Source of the DNA: Pontibacter qinzhouensis
GTDB taxonomy: Bacteria; Bacteroidota; Bacteroidia; Cytophagales; Hymenobacteraceae
Reading direction: 5' to 3'
DNA length: 58,126 bases
Assembly (NCBI RefSeq): GCF_008017455.1
Contig: NZ_VRTY01000031.1
Span: forward strand, 1 to 58,126
The position numbers were made by a program, and so were the translations under genes. This document shows, piece after piece, positions 25,732 to 35,139 of the stretch (position 1 is its first letter; each line of letters starts with the position of its first letter). The notes under the pieces are model-generated. The model made no database searches. It saw only the letters and a program-made list of their open reading frames with translations, and was not told the DNA's origin.

Positions 25732-28101
25732 TTGAAATTGGAAAATAATAGTTCTCAACAAGAATCCCAGGGTTTAAATATCCAAAAGTTAATTAGTAAA
25801 CTACTGGCTTTTAAGTATCTAATATTAGGATCGGCATTTGTCGCGCTGATACTTGCTTACCTCATTAACAGGTATACAGAACCTATTTATGAGGTAAGAT
25901 CTTCTGTTATGGTAGGAGCTGGAAATACTGAGGGGATTTCTGCGTCGGCTGTTATGGCGAATACCGAAATGTTTAGAAGTAGTCAGAACTTATCTAATGA
26001 ATCTATAATACTCAAAAGTAAATCCTTAGCCCTTAAAACGATAAAGAAACTAGATTTTGATGTAAGCTATTATATAAAGGGTAATGTAAAATTAACAGAA
26101 ATTTACAAGGATCATAACTTTAAGGTAGAATTTGATGCTGCTTCAGAAGTACCCTATGGTGTTATGTTCACTATTAATTCAAAAGATAATGGAGAGTATA
26201 CATTGACTAGTGAAAGTTCCAGCTGGCGAAAGTTACTAGAAGATAAGACTTTTAAATCCGGTCGTTTTTACAATATTAAAGACTTTAAATTTAAAATCTA
26301 TATTCCAGCTTCAATAGGATCAGAGGAGGAGCAGTCATTATTTAAAATTAATGACCTTAGTCGATTGGCTCAGACTTATGCTAATGCCCTTGATATTTCA
26401 TTCCCTAAGGATGCATCTGCTCTTCTTGTTATAAAGCTTAGAGGTCCAACTCCTAAAAAGGATATCGATTTTCTGAACGCGCATATGGAGAGTTACCGGG
26501 AGAATAACTTGGCCATTAAAAATACACAGGCTGAGAACACGGTTAACTTTATAGATGATCAGTTGCTTCAAATATCTGATTCGCTTTATTTTATAGAAAC
26601 TAGACTCGAGGACTTTAAGAAGAATAATATCTCCCTCGATATCCGGAACAGTGGCAGTCTGATAGATTCCGAACTTCGGGAACTACAATCAGCCAAGGCT
26701 GTCCTGCTGCTCAATCAAAAGTATTATGATTATCTAATCAATTACATAAATACCAGAAAGGATTACAATGATGTGATTGTGCCTTCTAGTTTTGGAATTA
26801 GTGACAATGTCTTAAGCTCTCATATTACTAGGTTACTTGATCTCCAGGTGCAGATAGATGTGCTATCGCAGAGCAGAACTTTAGCAAATCCTATTGAGGC
26901 CAGAAGGCTGGAAGAACTAAAACGGGAATTAAATGAACTGATTCCCAATTTGCTTAAAAGCATTAATAATGCTGTGGTAGCTAACAACATAGAATTAAAA
27001 GATATAAATGGACGTATGAGCAGAGTTTTAGGCTTACTTAAGGAGATTCCTTCAGCGGAACGCCAACTTGTAAATATTCAACGTCTTTATAGTCTGAGCG
27101 AAAATTTATATGTGTTCTTGCTCCAGAAGAGAGCCGAGACAGGTATTGCAAAGGCGGCCAATACTTCAGATATCACGATTATCAACGAAGGAAAAATATC
27201 AGCTCAGATTGCGCCTACCGACAGTAAAAATTATATTACAGCTTTACTCTTAGGTTTAGCTCTTCCTATCGGCCTAATCTTCCTTAAAAATTATTTTAAC
27301 AACAAAATAAATGAGGTAGATGACTTGCGACGCTTAAGCACTATACCATTGTTGGGAATGATCGGCCATAATAAAAAAGAGCAAAAAATGCTGATGGAGC
27401 AAAATTCAAAATCTGCGCTGGCTGAATCGTTCAGAACCTTGCGTTCTAATCTGAAATTTATGATCAATTCAGATTCCGGATCAGGTAAAATTATCGTAAT
27501 AACTTCTTCTATCAGTGGTGAAGGAAAAACGTTTTCAGCTAAGAATTTAGCTTATATCCTGGCAATTTCGGGCGAAAAGACTCTACTGGTAAATGCCGAT
27601 ATGCGCAAGCCAAACGATAATGCCGACCTTGGCGTGCAATCGCCTGTGGGTTTAAGTAATTTTCTAGCCGGTCATGCCAATTTAAATGAGGTCATTTTTC
27701 CTTCAAAAGTTAATGGGCTATTTGTATTACCTTCCGGCGATATCCCTCCAAATCCCTCCGAACTGCTTTTAAGTGAGCGAAACGAAGAATTAATCACGTA
27801 CATCAAAAAACAATTCGACTATATCATTCTTGACACACCTCCGGTCGGCATTCTTTCCGATGGATTGGAACTTATGCAATTGGCAGATGTAAATGTGTAT
27901 ATGGTACGGCAGGAGTATACCCCAAAACAATTTCTCGCTCAGATACAGCAGCAGTATGAATCTGGTAAAGTAAAAAATCTTGCTATTCTTTTTAACGACG
28001 TTAACTTTTCTAAAAGTGGCTACGGCTACGGCTATGGTTACGGTTATGGCTATTATGCCGAAGACTCTGAGGATAAGGCGTGGTGGAAGCGCCTTGGTTA
28101 A
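25732..28101 (+). CDS. Polysaccharide co-polymerase with tyrosine autokinase domain (Wzc-type)
   Basis: This 789-residue protein has a Wzz chain-length domain between two membrane helices (about 32-50 and 500-520) and a cytoplasmic BY-kinase domain. The kinase shows Walker A SSISGEGKT (about 593), Walker A' NADMRKP (about 622) and Walker B YIILDTPPVG (about 696). The C-terminus is a tyrosine cluster GYGYGYGYGYGYY, the usual autophosphorylation tail. The start is TTG, since the only nearby ATG is in another frame. It should control chain length and export with the Wza-type protein upstream. Confidence 0.93.
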   Translation: MKLENNSSQQESQGLNIQKLISKLLAFKYLILGSAFVALILAYLINRYTEPIYEVRSSVMVGAGNTEGISASAVMANTEMFRSSQNLSNESIILKSKSLALKTIKKLDFDVSYYIKGNVKLTEIYKDHNFKVEFDAASEVPYGVMFTINSKDNGEYTLTSESSSWRKLLEDKTFKSGRFYNIKDFKFKIYIPASIGSEEEQSLFKINDLSRLAQTYANALDISFPKDASALLVIKLRGPTPKKDIDFLNAHMESYRENNLAIKNTQAENTVNFIDDQLLQISDSLYFIETRLEDFKKNNISLDIRNSGSLIDSELRELQSAKAVLLLNQKYYDYLINYINTRKDYNDVIVPSSFGISDNVLSSHITRLLDLQVQIDVLSQSRTLANPIEARRLEELKRELNELIPNLLKSINNAVVANNIELKDINGRMSRVLGLLKEIPSAERQLVNIQRLYSLSENLYVFLLQKRAETGIAKAANTSDITIINEGKISAQIAPTDSKNYITALLLGLALPIGLIFLKNYFNNKINEVDDLRRLSTIPLLGMIGHNKKEQKMLMEQNSKSALAESFRTLRSNLKFMINSDSGSGKIIVITSSISGEGKTFSAKNLAYILAISGEKTLLVNADMRKPNDNADLGVQSPVGLSNFLAGHANLNEVIFPSKVNGLFVLPSGDIPPNPSELLLSERNEELITYIKKQFDYIILDTPPVGILSDGLELMQLADVNVYMVRQEYTPKQFLAQIQQQYESGKVKNLAILFNDVNFSKSGYGYGYGYGYGYYAEDSEDKAWWKRLG

Positions 28102-28271
28102 CAATGGAATAGTAAAATTTTTTTATATGGCAATGATAGCCCACGTTAATCAATATATAATTAAGGTTTGATGAAAAAGGCTTAAGGATCTCTTTTTAAG
28201 TGTATTAGGAGGTGCATTTGTTTTTAAAGTGCACAGATTTTAGTAATTTATGTTCAAAAAGCTTGCACCAG

Positions 28272-29119
28272 ATGATCCGTTACACGCCCAGCAACCAGCT
28301 CAGCATAGTGGAATTCAAGACACCCTTCCAGCTGCATCTGGACAGGCAGAACAGATGGGTAAAGCTGGCAGCTGCCATTCCCTGGGACAGCCTGGCCCAG
28401 ATTTACTACCGGTGCATGAGCGCCGATAAAGGCGCCCCCTCGCTGGATGCGCGCATCGTCATCGGCTCGCTTATCATCAAGCACAAGCTCAAGCTCGACG
28501 ACCGGGAGGTGGTCGAGACGATCCGGGAGAACATGTACCTGCAGTACTTCCTGGGCCTGAGCTCCTAACAGCCCGAGCCCCTGTTCGACCGCAGCCTCTT
28601 TACATCCTTCCGCTACCGGCTGGGTGCGGATAAGTTCGATGAGATGAGCCAGGAGCTTATTGCCAGCGCGCTCGGTATTGCCGGCCCGGCAGAGCAGGCG
28701 GCCTCAGCAGAAAAGCAGCCCCCAGAGCAGTCAGACCATAAGCCGGAGCCTCCGGCGGAGATTACCCCGACAGAGAGCCAATCCCTGGAAGAAGAGGCAG
28801 CAGCGGACAGCCCGGCCAAGAATCAGAAACGGGAGGGCAGTCTCAAGCTAGACGCCACCGTGGCTGACCAGCTGATCAAGTACCCGACCGACCTGGACCT
28901 GCTCTCCCGGAGCCGGGAAGAGAGCGAGCGCCTCATTGACGGGCTGTGCCTGCATCTGAGGCTGGCTAAAAACGCCACGCACCTACCGGGCGCAAGGCCC
29001 GCCGGGACTATCTAAACACGGCCAAGAAAAAGAAGAAGAGCAGGAAGGAAATCTGCAAAGCCATCTCCAGGCAACTCAACTACCTCAGGCGCAACATCAA
29101 GAGCTGGAGTTGCTACCTT
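28272..29119 (+). pseudogene. IS1182-like transposase remnant (5' part only)
   Basis: The frame starts MIRYTPSNQLSIVEF and shows the DUF772-type N-terminal domain (APSLDARIVIGSLIIKH, NMYLQYFLGLSS, DRSLFTSFRYRLG), then an acidic Pro/Glu-rich linker. An in-frame stop at 28566 and a frameshift near 28980-29000 interrupt it. The catalytic half is missing; the remnant ends where the IS3-family element begins. Base composition is clearly more GC-rich than the neighbouring wzc gene. Confidence 0.75.
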
Positions 29120-29163
29120 TGAGTGGAGACCTTTTTTAGGCAGATTTAATTAAATGCTTAAAT

Positions 29164-29463
29164 TTGAAAAAGATGGATAGACGTGTATTTGACGCCTCCT
29201 TTAAACGGATGGCCATTGACCTTTCCCATGCGAGAGGATCAGTAAAAGCGGTAGCAGACGAGTTGGGTATAGATCCGGGTCGATTGAGCAAGTGGCGGCA
29301 GAAGGACAGCTCAACGGTACGATCTACCGAAGGATTAAATGACGAGCAGAAAGAGATTAAGCGGCTACAAAAAGAGTTGAAGGAGGCGCAGTTGGAGCGC
29401 GATATTTTAAAAAAGGCCATCAACATCTTCTCCAGGGGAGACGGGCGGTATACGGATTCATAA
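29164..29463 (+). CDS. IS3-family transposase OrfA
   Basis: This 99-residue protein has an HTH_Tnp_1 domain (FDASFKRMAIDLSHARGSVK, ELGIDPGRLSKWRQK) and a C-terminal leucine-zipper-like coiled coil (EIKRLQKELKEAQLERDILKKA). It binds the element's ends and normally fuses to OrfB by a -1 ribosomal frameshift; the A-rich stretch TTTTAAAAAAGG at about 29404 is a plausible slippery site. In the frame reached that way, OrfB is open to about 29585. Confidence 0.88.
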   Translation: MKKMDRRVFDASFKRMAIDLSHARGSVKAVADELGIDPGRLSKWRQKDSSTVRSTEGLNDEQKEIKRLQKELKEAQLERDILKKAINIFSRGDGRYTDS

Positions 29464-30330
29464 AGGAGCACCGCAACCAGTTTCCCGTTAAGAAGATGTG
29501 TAAAGTACTGAAGGTAAGTAGCAGCAGTTACTACTATTGGCTTCATCACCCCGTGAGTCTGCGAGAGCAGAAAGAGCAGGAGTTGGTGGGTGGTACAAAT
29601 AAAGGAGGTGTATCAGCAGAGCAAGTGCCGCTACGGGAGCCCCAGGATCAGTTTTGAACTTGGGGAGCAGGGAATCCGGGCCTCCCGCCCAAGAGTAGCC
29701 CGTCTCATGCAGAAACATCAGATACAAAGCATCATCAGAAAGAAGTATAGGATACAGACCACCGACTCCAGTCATGTCTTTACCGTGGCAGAGAACCATT
29801 TGGCAAGGGATTTTCAAGCGGAAAGGCCGGCCGAGAAGTGGGTGTCCGATTTGACCTACATCAGGACGCTGGAAGGTTGGCTTTACCTGACGATCGTACT
29901 GGACCTGGCTGACAGAAAAGTGGTCGATTGGGCGCTGAGCGAGACCATGGAGGCGGAGATGACCACGGTAGCTGCCTTTCAAATGGCTATCAGAAACAGG
30001 CCGCTATTTCACTCTCTTTTGTTCCATTCTGACCGGGGCGTACAATATGCCTGCAGTGCTTTCCGGGAGCAACTGGAGAGCAAGCCGGTCGTGCAAAGTA
30101 TGAGCAGGAAAGGCAATTGCTGGGACAATGCTGTGGCAGAGAGCTTCTTTAAAACAATGAAAACAGAGATGATATATCACCATCAATTTGCCACCATGCA
30201 GGAAGCAAAGCTGGCTATTTTCGAGTACATTGAAAGCTTTTATAACCGCAAAAGGAGGCATTCTACACTCGGTTACCTGACCCCGTACCAGTATGAAGAA
30301 CTCCTAAACAATCAAACAGTGGCCGCCTGA
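29431..30330 (+). pseudogene. IS3-family transposase OrfB (integrase core), frameshifted
   Basis: The N-terminal part reads YGFIKEHRNQFPVKKMCKVL and SSSYYYWLHHPVSLREQKEQ in one frame up to about 29585. The frame then shifts within GGTGGGTGGT, and the rest (29590-30330) reads IKEVYQQSKCRYGSPRISFE onward in another frame. The integrase core keeps its DDE residues: Asp in SDLTYIRT, Asp in HSDRGVQYA and Glu in NAVAESFFKT. The shift suggests that this copy is inactive, unless the lower fragment is translated separately from GTG at 29590. Confidence 0.75.
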
Positions 30331-30478
30331 AAAAAGTCTTCAGTAAAACATTGCAAGTCCATTTTAAAAATTTACAGGTTAGTCTAAAATATAGAACCTC
30401 TTAACAGATTTCCCGTTACAGTCGAAGTAACATTTTCATGTATATTGACATATGATTGACTAATACTCTAAATTAACC

Positions 30479-31417
30479 ATGAATAAAAGTTCTAAAATCT
30501 ATGTTGCAGGGCATAGGGGAATGGTGGGTTCTGCCATATGCCGCAAGCTGGAGCAGGATGGATACACTCACATTATTACCAAAACATCTGCGGAACTGGA
30601 TCTTCGGGATCAGCAAGCGGTTCTTAGTTTTTTTGAAAGCCAAAAGCCTGACTATGTGTTTCTGGCTGCCGCCAAGGTAGGGGGCATCCATGCAAACAAT
30701 ACCTATCGGGCTGATTTTTTGTACGATAACCTAATGATACAGGCTAACATTATTCATGCAGCCTATGTGCATCGAGCTACAAAACTTCAGTTTCTTGGCT
30801 CCTCCTGCATATATCCTAAGATGGCACCCCAGCCACTTAAAGAAGAATACTTGCTGACTGGTACACTTGAGCAGACAAATGAGCCATACGCCATAGCCAA
30901 AATTGCCGGCATTAAGCTCTGTGAAGCTTACCGCGACCAATATGGCTGCGATTTTATAAGTGTTATGCCTACTAACCTTTATGGCTACAACGACAATTAC
31001 GACCTGAATAACTCGCACGTATTGCCAGCGCTAATCCGGAAATTTCATGAGGCGAAAGACAACGCAGCTCAATCTGTTACCGTATGGGGCACAGGCAGTC
31101 CCAGAAGAGAATTTTTGTTTGCCGATGATCTGGCCGAAGCATGTGTCTTTTTAATGGAAAATTACAGTGGACGTGAGTTGGTGAATATTGGAACAGGGGA
31201 GGATGTGACCATTAAAGAGCTGGCACTATTGGTAAAAGAAGTGGTTGGTTTTAAGGGTGAACTTGTTTTCGACACTACCAAACCCGATGGTACCCCCCGC
31301 AAACTAATGGATGTTTCGAAACTGCACCAGTTAGGCTATAAACACAAAACTGAACTGAGAGAAGGCATTGCCCTGTCTTATGCCGACTTTAAAGAAAAGT
31401 ATGTAACTTCACTTTAA
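30479..31417 (+). CDS. fcl: GDP-L-fucose synthase
   Basis: This 312-residue extended SDR enzyme shows the NADP-binding motif GHRGMVGSA (11-19), SSC at 108-110 and the catalytic pair Tyr137/Lys141 (PYAIAK). The segment [15 protein letters not shown] is characteristic of GDP-fucose synthases. It performs the epimerisation and reduction that turn GDP-4-keto-6-deoxymannose into GDP-L-fucose in the cytoplasm. The enzyme making its substrate, Gmd, is encoded 331 bases downstream. Confidence 0.95.
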   Translation: MNKSSKIYVAGHRGMVGSAICRKLEQDGYTHIITKTSAELDLRDQQAVLSFFESQKPDYVFLAAAKVGGIHANNTYRADFLYDNLMIQANIIHAAYVHRATKLQFLGSSCIYPKMAPQPLKEEYLLTGTLEQTNEPYAIAKIAGIKLCEAYRDQYGCDFISVMPTNLYGYNDNYDLNNSHVLPALIRKFHEAKDNAAQSVTVWGTGSPRREFLFADDLAEACVFLMENYSGRELVNIGTGEDVTIKELALLVKEVVGFKGELVFDTTKPDGTPRKLMDVSKLHQLGYKHKTELREGIALSYADFKEKYVTSL

Positions 31418-31568
31418 TGTGCTAACGGTCTAAGGTGCTGATGTGCTAATTATAACATTAAAGACACGCCGCATTTTAGCGAAACTACTTAAGAAAAAAT
31501 TATCCAAACACCCTTCCTTTTTTCAAAGAGGAGATATGGACAATGCCATCAACTTAGGGAACTCGAAA

Positions 31569-31647
31569 GGTCATCCCGAGCGTAGCCGAGGGAACTATTA
31601 AATATAAACCGGTTCGAAATAGATCCTTCGACAAGCTCAGAATGACC
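31569..31647. repeat. Interspersed imperfect inverted repeat
   Basis: GGTCATCCCGAGCGTAGCC at the left and the complement of GACAAGCTCAGAATGACC at the right form an imperfect inverted repeat of about 25 bases per arm. The sequence type (TCATCCCGAGC...GCTCAGAATGA) is a widespread bacterial interspersed repeat. It lies in the gap 31418-31748 between fcl and gmd; nothing else is seen there. Confidence 0.7.
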
Positions 31648-31748
31648 TCATCACAAGCTCAAGTAAACGGTATTGGTGGTAAGGAGTGGTTTTTAACACT
31701 GAGATCAATAAACATAATTTCTAATTTTGAATTTCTAATTTATATAAA

Positions 31749-32861
31749 ATGAAAACAGCCCTCGTTACTGGCATTACAGGTCAAGATGGTGCCTATTTAG
31801 CTGAATTACTACTAAGCAAAGGATATAAAGTTCACGGTGTAAAACGTCGCAGTTCCCTTTTCAACACAGACCGTGTAGATCACCTGTACCAGGACCCGCA
31901 TGAGAAGAACGTAAACTTTAAGATGCATTATGGTGACCTGACGGACTCTACTAATATTATCCGGATTATACAGGAAACCCAGCCGGATGAGATTTATAAC
32001 CTGGCCGCCATGAGCCATGTAAAGGTAAGCTTCGATACGCCGGAATATACGGCCAATGCAGATGGCCTGGGAACACTGCGAATTCTGGAGGCCATCCGGA
32101 TTTTAGGTCTAACAGAGAAAACCCGCATTTACCAGGCTTCTACTTCAGAATTATATGGTCTGGTGCAGGCTGTGCCACAGTCTGAAACTACTCCCTTTTA
32201 CCCTCGCTCACCGTATGCTGTTGCTAAACTTTATGCCTACTGGATTACGGTTAATTATCGTGAAGCATATGGTATGTATGCCTGTAATGGAATCCTCTTC
32301 AACCATGAGTCTCCATTGCGAGGTGAAACCTTTGTAACCCGTAAAATAACAAGGGCTACCTCCAGAATTGCGCTGGGGCTGCAGGATAAACTCTACTTAG
32401 GAAATTTGGATGCTAAGCGTGACTGGGGGCATGCTAAAGATTATGTAGATGCCATGTGGCGCATTCTGCAGCAGGATACTCCTGAAGATTTTGTAATTGC
32501 TACCGGCGTTACGACTACGGTTCGTGATTTTGTGAAAATGTCTTTTGCGGAGGTTGGCATAGACTTGGAATTCAGAGGAGAAGGTGTAGAGGAAAAAGGA
32601 TATGTACAAGCCTGTGCTAATCCCGACTATCAGGTGGAGATTGGCAAGGAGGTAGTATGTGTGGATCCTAATTATTTCCGCCCAACCGAGGTGGAATTGC
32701 TTATAGGAGATGCTACGAAATCAAAAACTAAACTTGGTTGGGAACCTAAATATGATCTGGCTGCTTTAGTTAAAGATATGATGCAGGCAGATATAGAACT
32801 CTTTAAGCGTGACACCTACCTGGCTGAAGGGGGACATCGTATATTAAATTATCATGAGTAG
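31749..32861 (+). CDS. gmd: GDP-mannose 4,6-dehydratase
   Basis: This 370-residue extended SDR enzyme has the motif [12 protein letters not shown] (8-19), [17 protein letters not shown] (31-47), STSELYG (131-137) and the catalytic Tyr156/Lys160 (YAVAK). The length and the RRSS motif are typical of Gmd. It converts GDP-mannose to GDP-4-keto-6-deoxymannose, the substrate of the GDP-fucose synthase encoded upstream. Confidence 0.97.
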   Translation: MKTALVTGITGQDGAYLAELLLSKGYKVHGVKRRSSLFNTDRVDHLYQDPHEKNVNFKMHYGDLTDSTNIIRIIQETQPDEIYNLAAMSHVKVSFDTPEYTANADGLGTLRILEAIRILGLTEKTRIYQASTSELYGLVQAVPQSETTPFYPRSPYAVAKLYAYWITVNYREAYGMYACNGILFNHESPLRGETFVTRKITRATSRIALGLQDKLYLGNLDAKRDWGHAKDYVDAMWRILQQDTPEDFVIATGVTTTVRDFVKMSFAEVGIDLEFRGEGVEEKGYVQACANPDYQVEIGKEVVCVDPNYFRPTEVELLIGDATKSKTKLGWEPKYDLAALVKDMMQADIELFKRDTYLAEGGHRILNYHE

Positions 32862-32908
32862 GTAAATATTTTACTTATAAGAGCATTCCGATCTTAAAAG
32901 TATTCATG

Positions 32909-32916
32909 TATCTTTG
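32909..32916 (+). promoter_or_regulatory. Possible -7 promoter element before the ABC exporter genes
   Basis: TATCTTTG matches the Bacteroidota -7 consensus TAnnTTTG. It lies just before the hairpin at 32918-32961 and 58 bases before the ABC permease start, so a transcript from here would begin inside the hairpin. The -33 element is weak. Confidence 0.3.
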
Positions 32917-32917
32917 C

Positions 32918-32961
32918 AGGCAGAATAAAAGCATTTTAATGAAAATGCTTTTATTCTGCCT
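32918..32961 (+). terminator. Perfect 20-bp hairpin with T-run after gmd
   Basis: The arms 32918-32937 and 32942-32961 are exact reverse complements with the loop AATG, followed by TTATTTTT. It lies 56 bases after the gmd stop and 12 bases before the permease start. It can act as the gmd terminator or as an attenuator in front of the long downstream operon. Confidence 0.75.
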
Positions 32962-32973
32962 TATTTTTAAAAC

Positions 32974-33840
32974 ATGATAACAAATTTAATGAAAGAGAAA
33001 GAAGAAGACTGGTCTCTGGTAATTGAACCAAAATCCAGCCTATTCGACCTGCAACTGAAAGAGGTTTGGCGTTACAGGGACCTTTTGCAGATGTTTGTAA
33101 CAAGAGACTTTATTGCGGTATACAAGCAGACTATTCTTGGGCCTATCTGGTTCTTTTTACAGCCTCTTTTTACTACTATTACCTTCACCATTGTCTTTGG
33201 TAATATTGCAGGAATTTCTACAGGAGGTGTGCCGCCACTTCTTTTCTACATGGCTGGCATAACCTGTTGGAACTACTTCGCAGCCTGTTTAACAGCTACT
33301 TCAAATACATTTGTGGGCAATGCCAATATCTTCGGTAAAGTATATTTTCCTAGGGTAATAACACCGCTTGCTATTGTTGTTTCAAACATGCTGAAGTTTG
33401 GTGTGCAGTTTGTATTATTCCTGCTTCTCCTTTCTTACTATATTTTCACTGGTGCTGACGTGCAGCCCAATGCTTACCTGCTGTTGGTCCCACTGTTGGT
33501 TGTTTTAATGGCTATTATTGCCATGGGGTTTGGAATGCTTATTTCTGCCATGACAACAAGGTACAGAGATTTGCAATTTCTAATTGGTTTTGGTGTGCAA
33601 TTGGCAATGTACGCTTCTACTGTAATTTATCCTGTTTCCGGAATTCCAGAAAAGTACAAAACTTTTATAATGGCAAATCCAATGTCTTCTATCATTGAGG
33701 TTTTTAGATTTGCATTTCTAAGTTCAGGTTCATTTCAATGGATGTATGTTATATATCCTACCGTCTTTGCAGTTGTGATTTTTATTCTAGGCATGATTGT
33801 CTTCAATAAAGTGGAAAAGACGTTTTTGGATACAGTTTAA
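32974..33840 (+). CDS. wzm: ABC-2 type polysaccharide exporter, permease (Wzm-like)
   Basis: This 288-residue inner-membrane protein has about six hydrophobic segments and the family motif LGPIWFFLQPLFTTITFTIV near residues 55-74. An amphipathic N-terminus (LKEVWRYRDLLQMFVTRDF) is typical of polysaccharide permeases. It forms the channel for lipid-linked polymer or O-antigen with the ATPase encoded 9 bases downstream. An alternative start is the ATG at 32989. Confidence 0.92.
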   Translation: MITNLMKEKEEDWSLVIEPKSSLFDLQLKEVWRYRDLLQMFVTRDFIAVYKQTILGPIWFFLQPLFTTITFTIVFGNIAGISTGGVPPLLFYMAGITCWNYFAACLTATSNTFVGNANIFGKVYFPRVITPLAIVVSNMLKFGVQFVLFLLLLSYYIFTGADVQPNAYLLLVPLLVVLMAIIAMGFGMLISAMTTRYRDLQFLIGFGVQLAMYASTVIYPVSGIPEKYKTFIMANPMSSIIEVFRFAFLSSGSFQWMYVIYPTVFAVVIFILGMIVFNKVEKTFLDTV

Positions 33841-33849
33841 ATTTAAAAA

Positions 33850-35139
33850 ATGAGTACAGTAATAAAAGTTGAAAATTTATCTAAGCAGTATAGGTTAGGG
33901 GAAGTTGGTTCAGGAACTATATCGCACGACCTGAACAGGTGGTGGCACAAACTAAGAGGAAAAGAAGACCCTTATATTAAATTAGGTGAAGTCAATGACA
34001 GAACTATAAAGGGGACCAGTGATTATGTTTGGGCACTCCGGGATATAAATTTCGAAGTAAAACAAGGAGAACTATTGGGCATTATAGGTAAGAATGGTGC
34101 CGGAAAGTCTACCCTGTTAAAACTGCTGTCACGTGTTGCATCACCAACTCTCGGTACTATAAAAGCAAAAGGCAGGATAGCCTCTTTACTAGAAGTGGGA
34201 ACTGGTTTTAACGATCAGTTAACAGGCCGTGAGAATGTATTTCTTAATGGGGCCATCCTGGGTATGACAAAAGCTGAAATTCGCTCCAAGTTAGATGAAA
34301 TTATAGCTTTTTCGGGAACCGAAAGATATATAGACACACCTGTTAAACGCTATTCTTCAGGTATGCGTGTCAGATTGGCTTTTGCTGTTGCAGCTCACCT
34401 TGAGCCTGAAATTTTAATTGTTGATGAAGTATTAGCTGTAGGTGATGCAGAGTTTCAGAAAAAAGCCATAGGCAAAATGCAAGATGTAAGTAAAGGCGGA
34501 AACAGAACAGTTCTGTTTGTGAGTCACAATATGGCTGCGATTCAAGCTCTTTGTTCAAGAGCAATTCTGCTTAAGAACGGAAGCGTCTGGAATCAAGGTA
34601 ATGTTAAGGATATGATTTCCTATTATTTAGCCGACAATGACGGAGCTGAAAGAAAAAGTTACATGCATTGGAAAGAAGGGTCAAGGCCAGGAGGAGAGTC
34701 TATAGAAATTATTTCAATTCACCTTGAAGATTCTCATTCAAATAACAATGAGGAATTTTATCTGGATGAAGAAGTTTACATTAAAATTAGATTCAAATCG
34801 AAATCTGAAGGAGCTAGAATCAACTATTCAATATCAATTTATGGTAAAGGAGAAGAATACATTTTAGCATCTCCTTCTATCAATGATCCATATTACAGAA
34901 TCCCATTAGAAGAAGGTATTTATGAATCTTGTTGTGTAATTCCAGCAAACTTATTTAATGAAGGTGACTTTAATATAAGTGTATTATTAGTAAATAATGT
35001 CAATAGAGTCATTTGCCATTTAGAAAAGATTATTACTCTCTCTTATATTGATAACGGTAAGAAAAGAGGAAATTATTTTGGTACCTGGAATGGTTTAATA
35101 AGACCTGAACTATGTTGGAATACAAAAAAAGTAGAATAA
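33850..35139 (+). CDS. wzt: ABC exporter ATPase with C-terminal Wzt-like domain
   Basis: This 429-residue ATPase has Walker A GKNGAGKST (about 79-87), the signature YSSGMRVRLAF (about 167) and Walker B EILIVDEVLAVGDAEF. An N-terminal extension before Walker A (VSDYVWALRDINFEV region) is typical of the polysaccharide-export branch. The C-terminal 175 residues form a beta-rich domain like Wzt_C, which in known systems recognises the capped end of the polymer. The gene ends by overlapping the next gene by 28 bases. Confidence 0.92.
   Translation: MSTVIKVENLSKQYRLGEVGSGTISHDLNRWWHKLRGKEDPYIKLGEVNDRTIKGTSDYVWALRDINFEVKQGELLGIIGKNGAGKSTLLKLLSRVASPTLGTIKAKGRIASLLEVGTGFNDQLTGRENVFLNGAILGMTKAEIRSKLDEIIAFSGTERYIDTPVKRYSSGMRVRLAFAVAAHLEPEILIVDEVLAVGDAEFQKKAIGKMQDVSKGGNRTVLFVSHNMAAIQALCSRAILLKNGSVWNQGNVKDMISYYLADNDGAERKSYMHWKEGSRPGGESIEIISIHLEDSHSNNNEEFYLDEEVYIKIRFKSKSEGARINYSISIYGKGEEYILASPSINDPYYRIPLEEGIYESCCVIPANLFNEGDFNISVLLVNNVNRVICHLEKIITLSYIDNGKKRGNYFGTWNGLIRPELCWNTKKVE

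Larger units (their letters stand above)
29120..30345 (+). mobile_element. IS3-family insertion sequence, about 1.2 kb
   Basis: The element contains an OrfA and a frameshifted OrfB and is bounded by imperfect inverted ends (TGAGTGGAGACCTTTTTTA at the left; the reverse complement of the right end reads TACTGAAGACTTTTTTCA). I found no clear target duplication, perhaps because it landed in or deleted part of the IS1182-like remnant. End positions are approximate. Confidence 0.75.
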
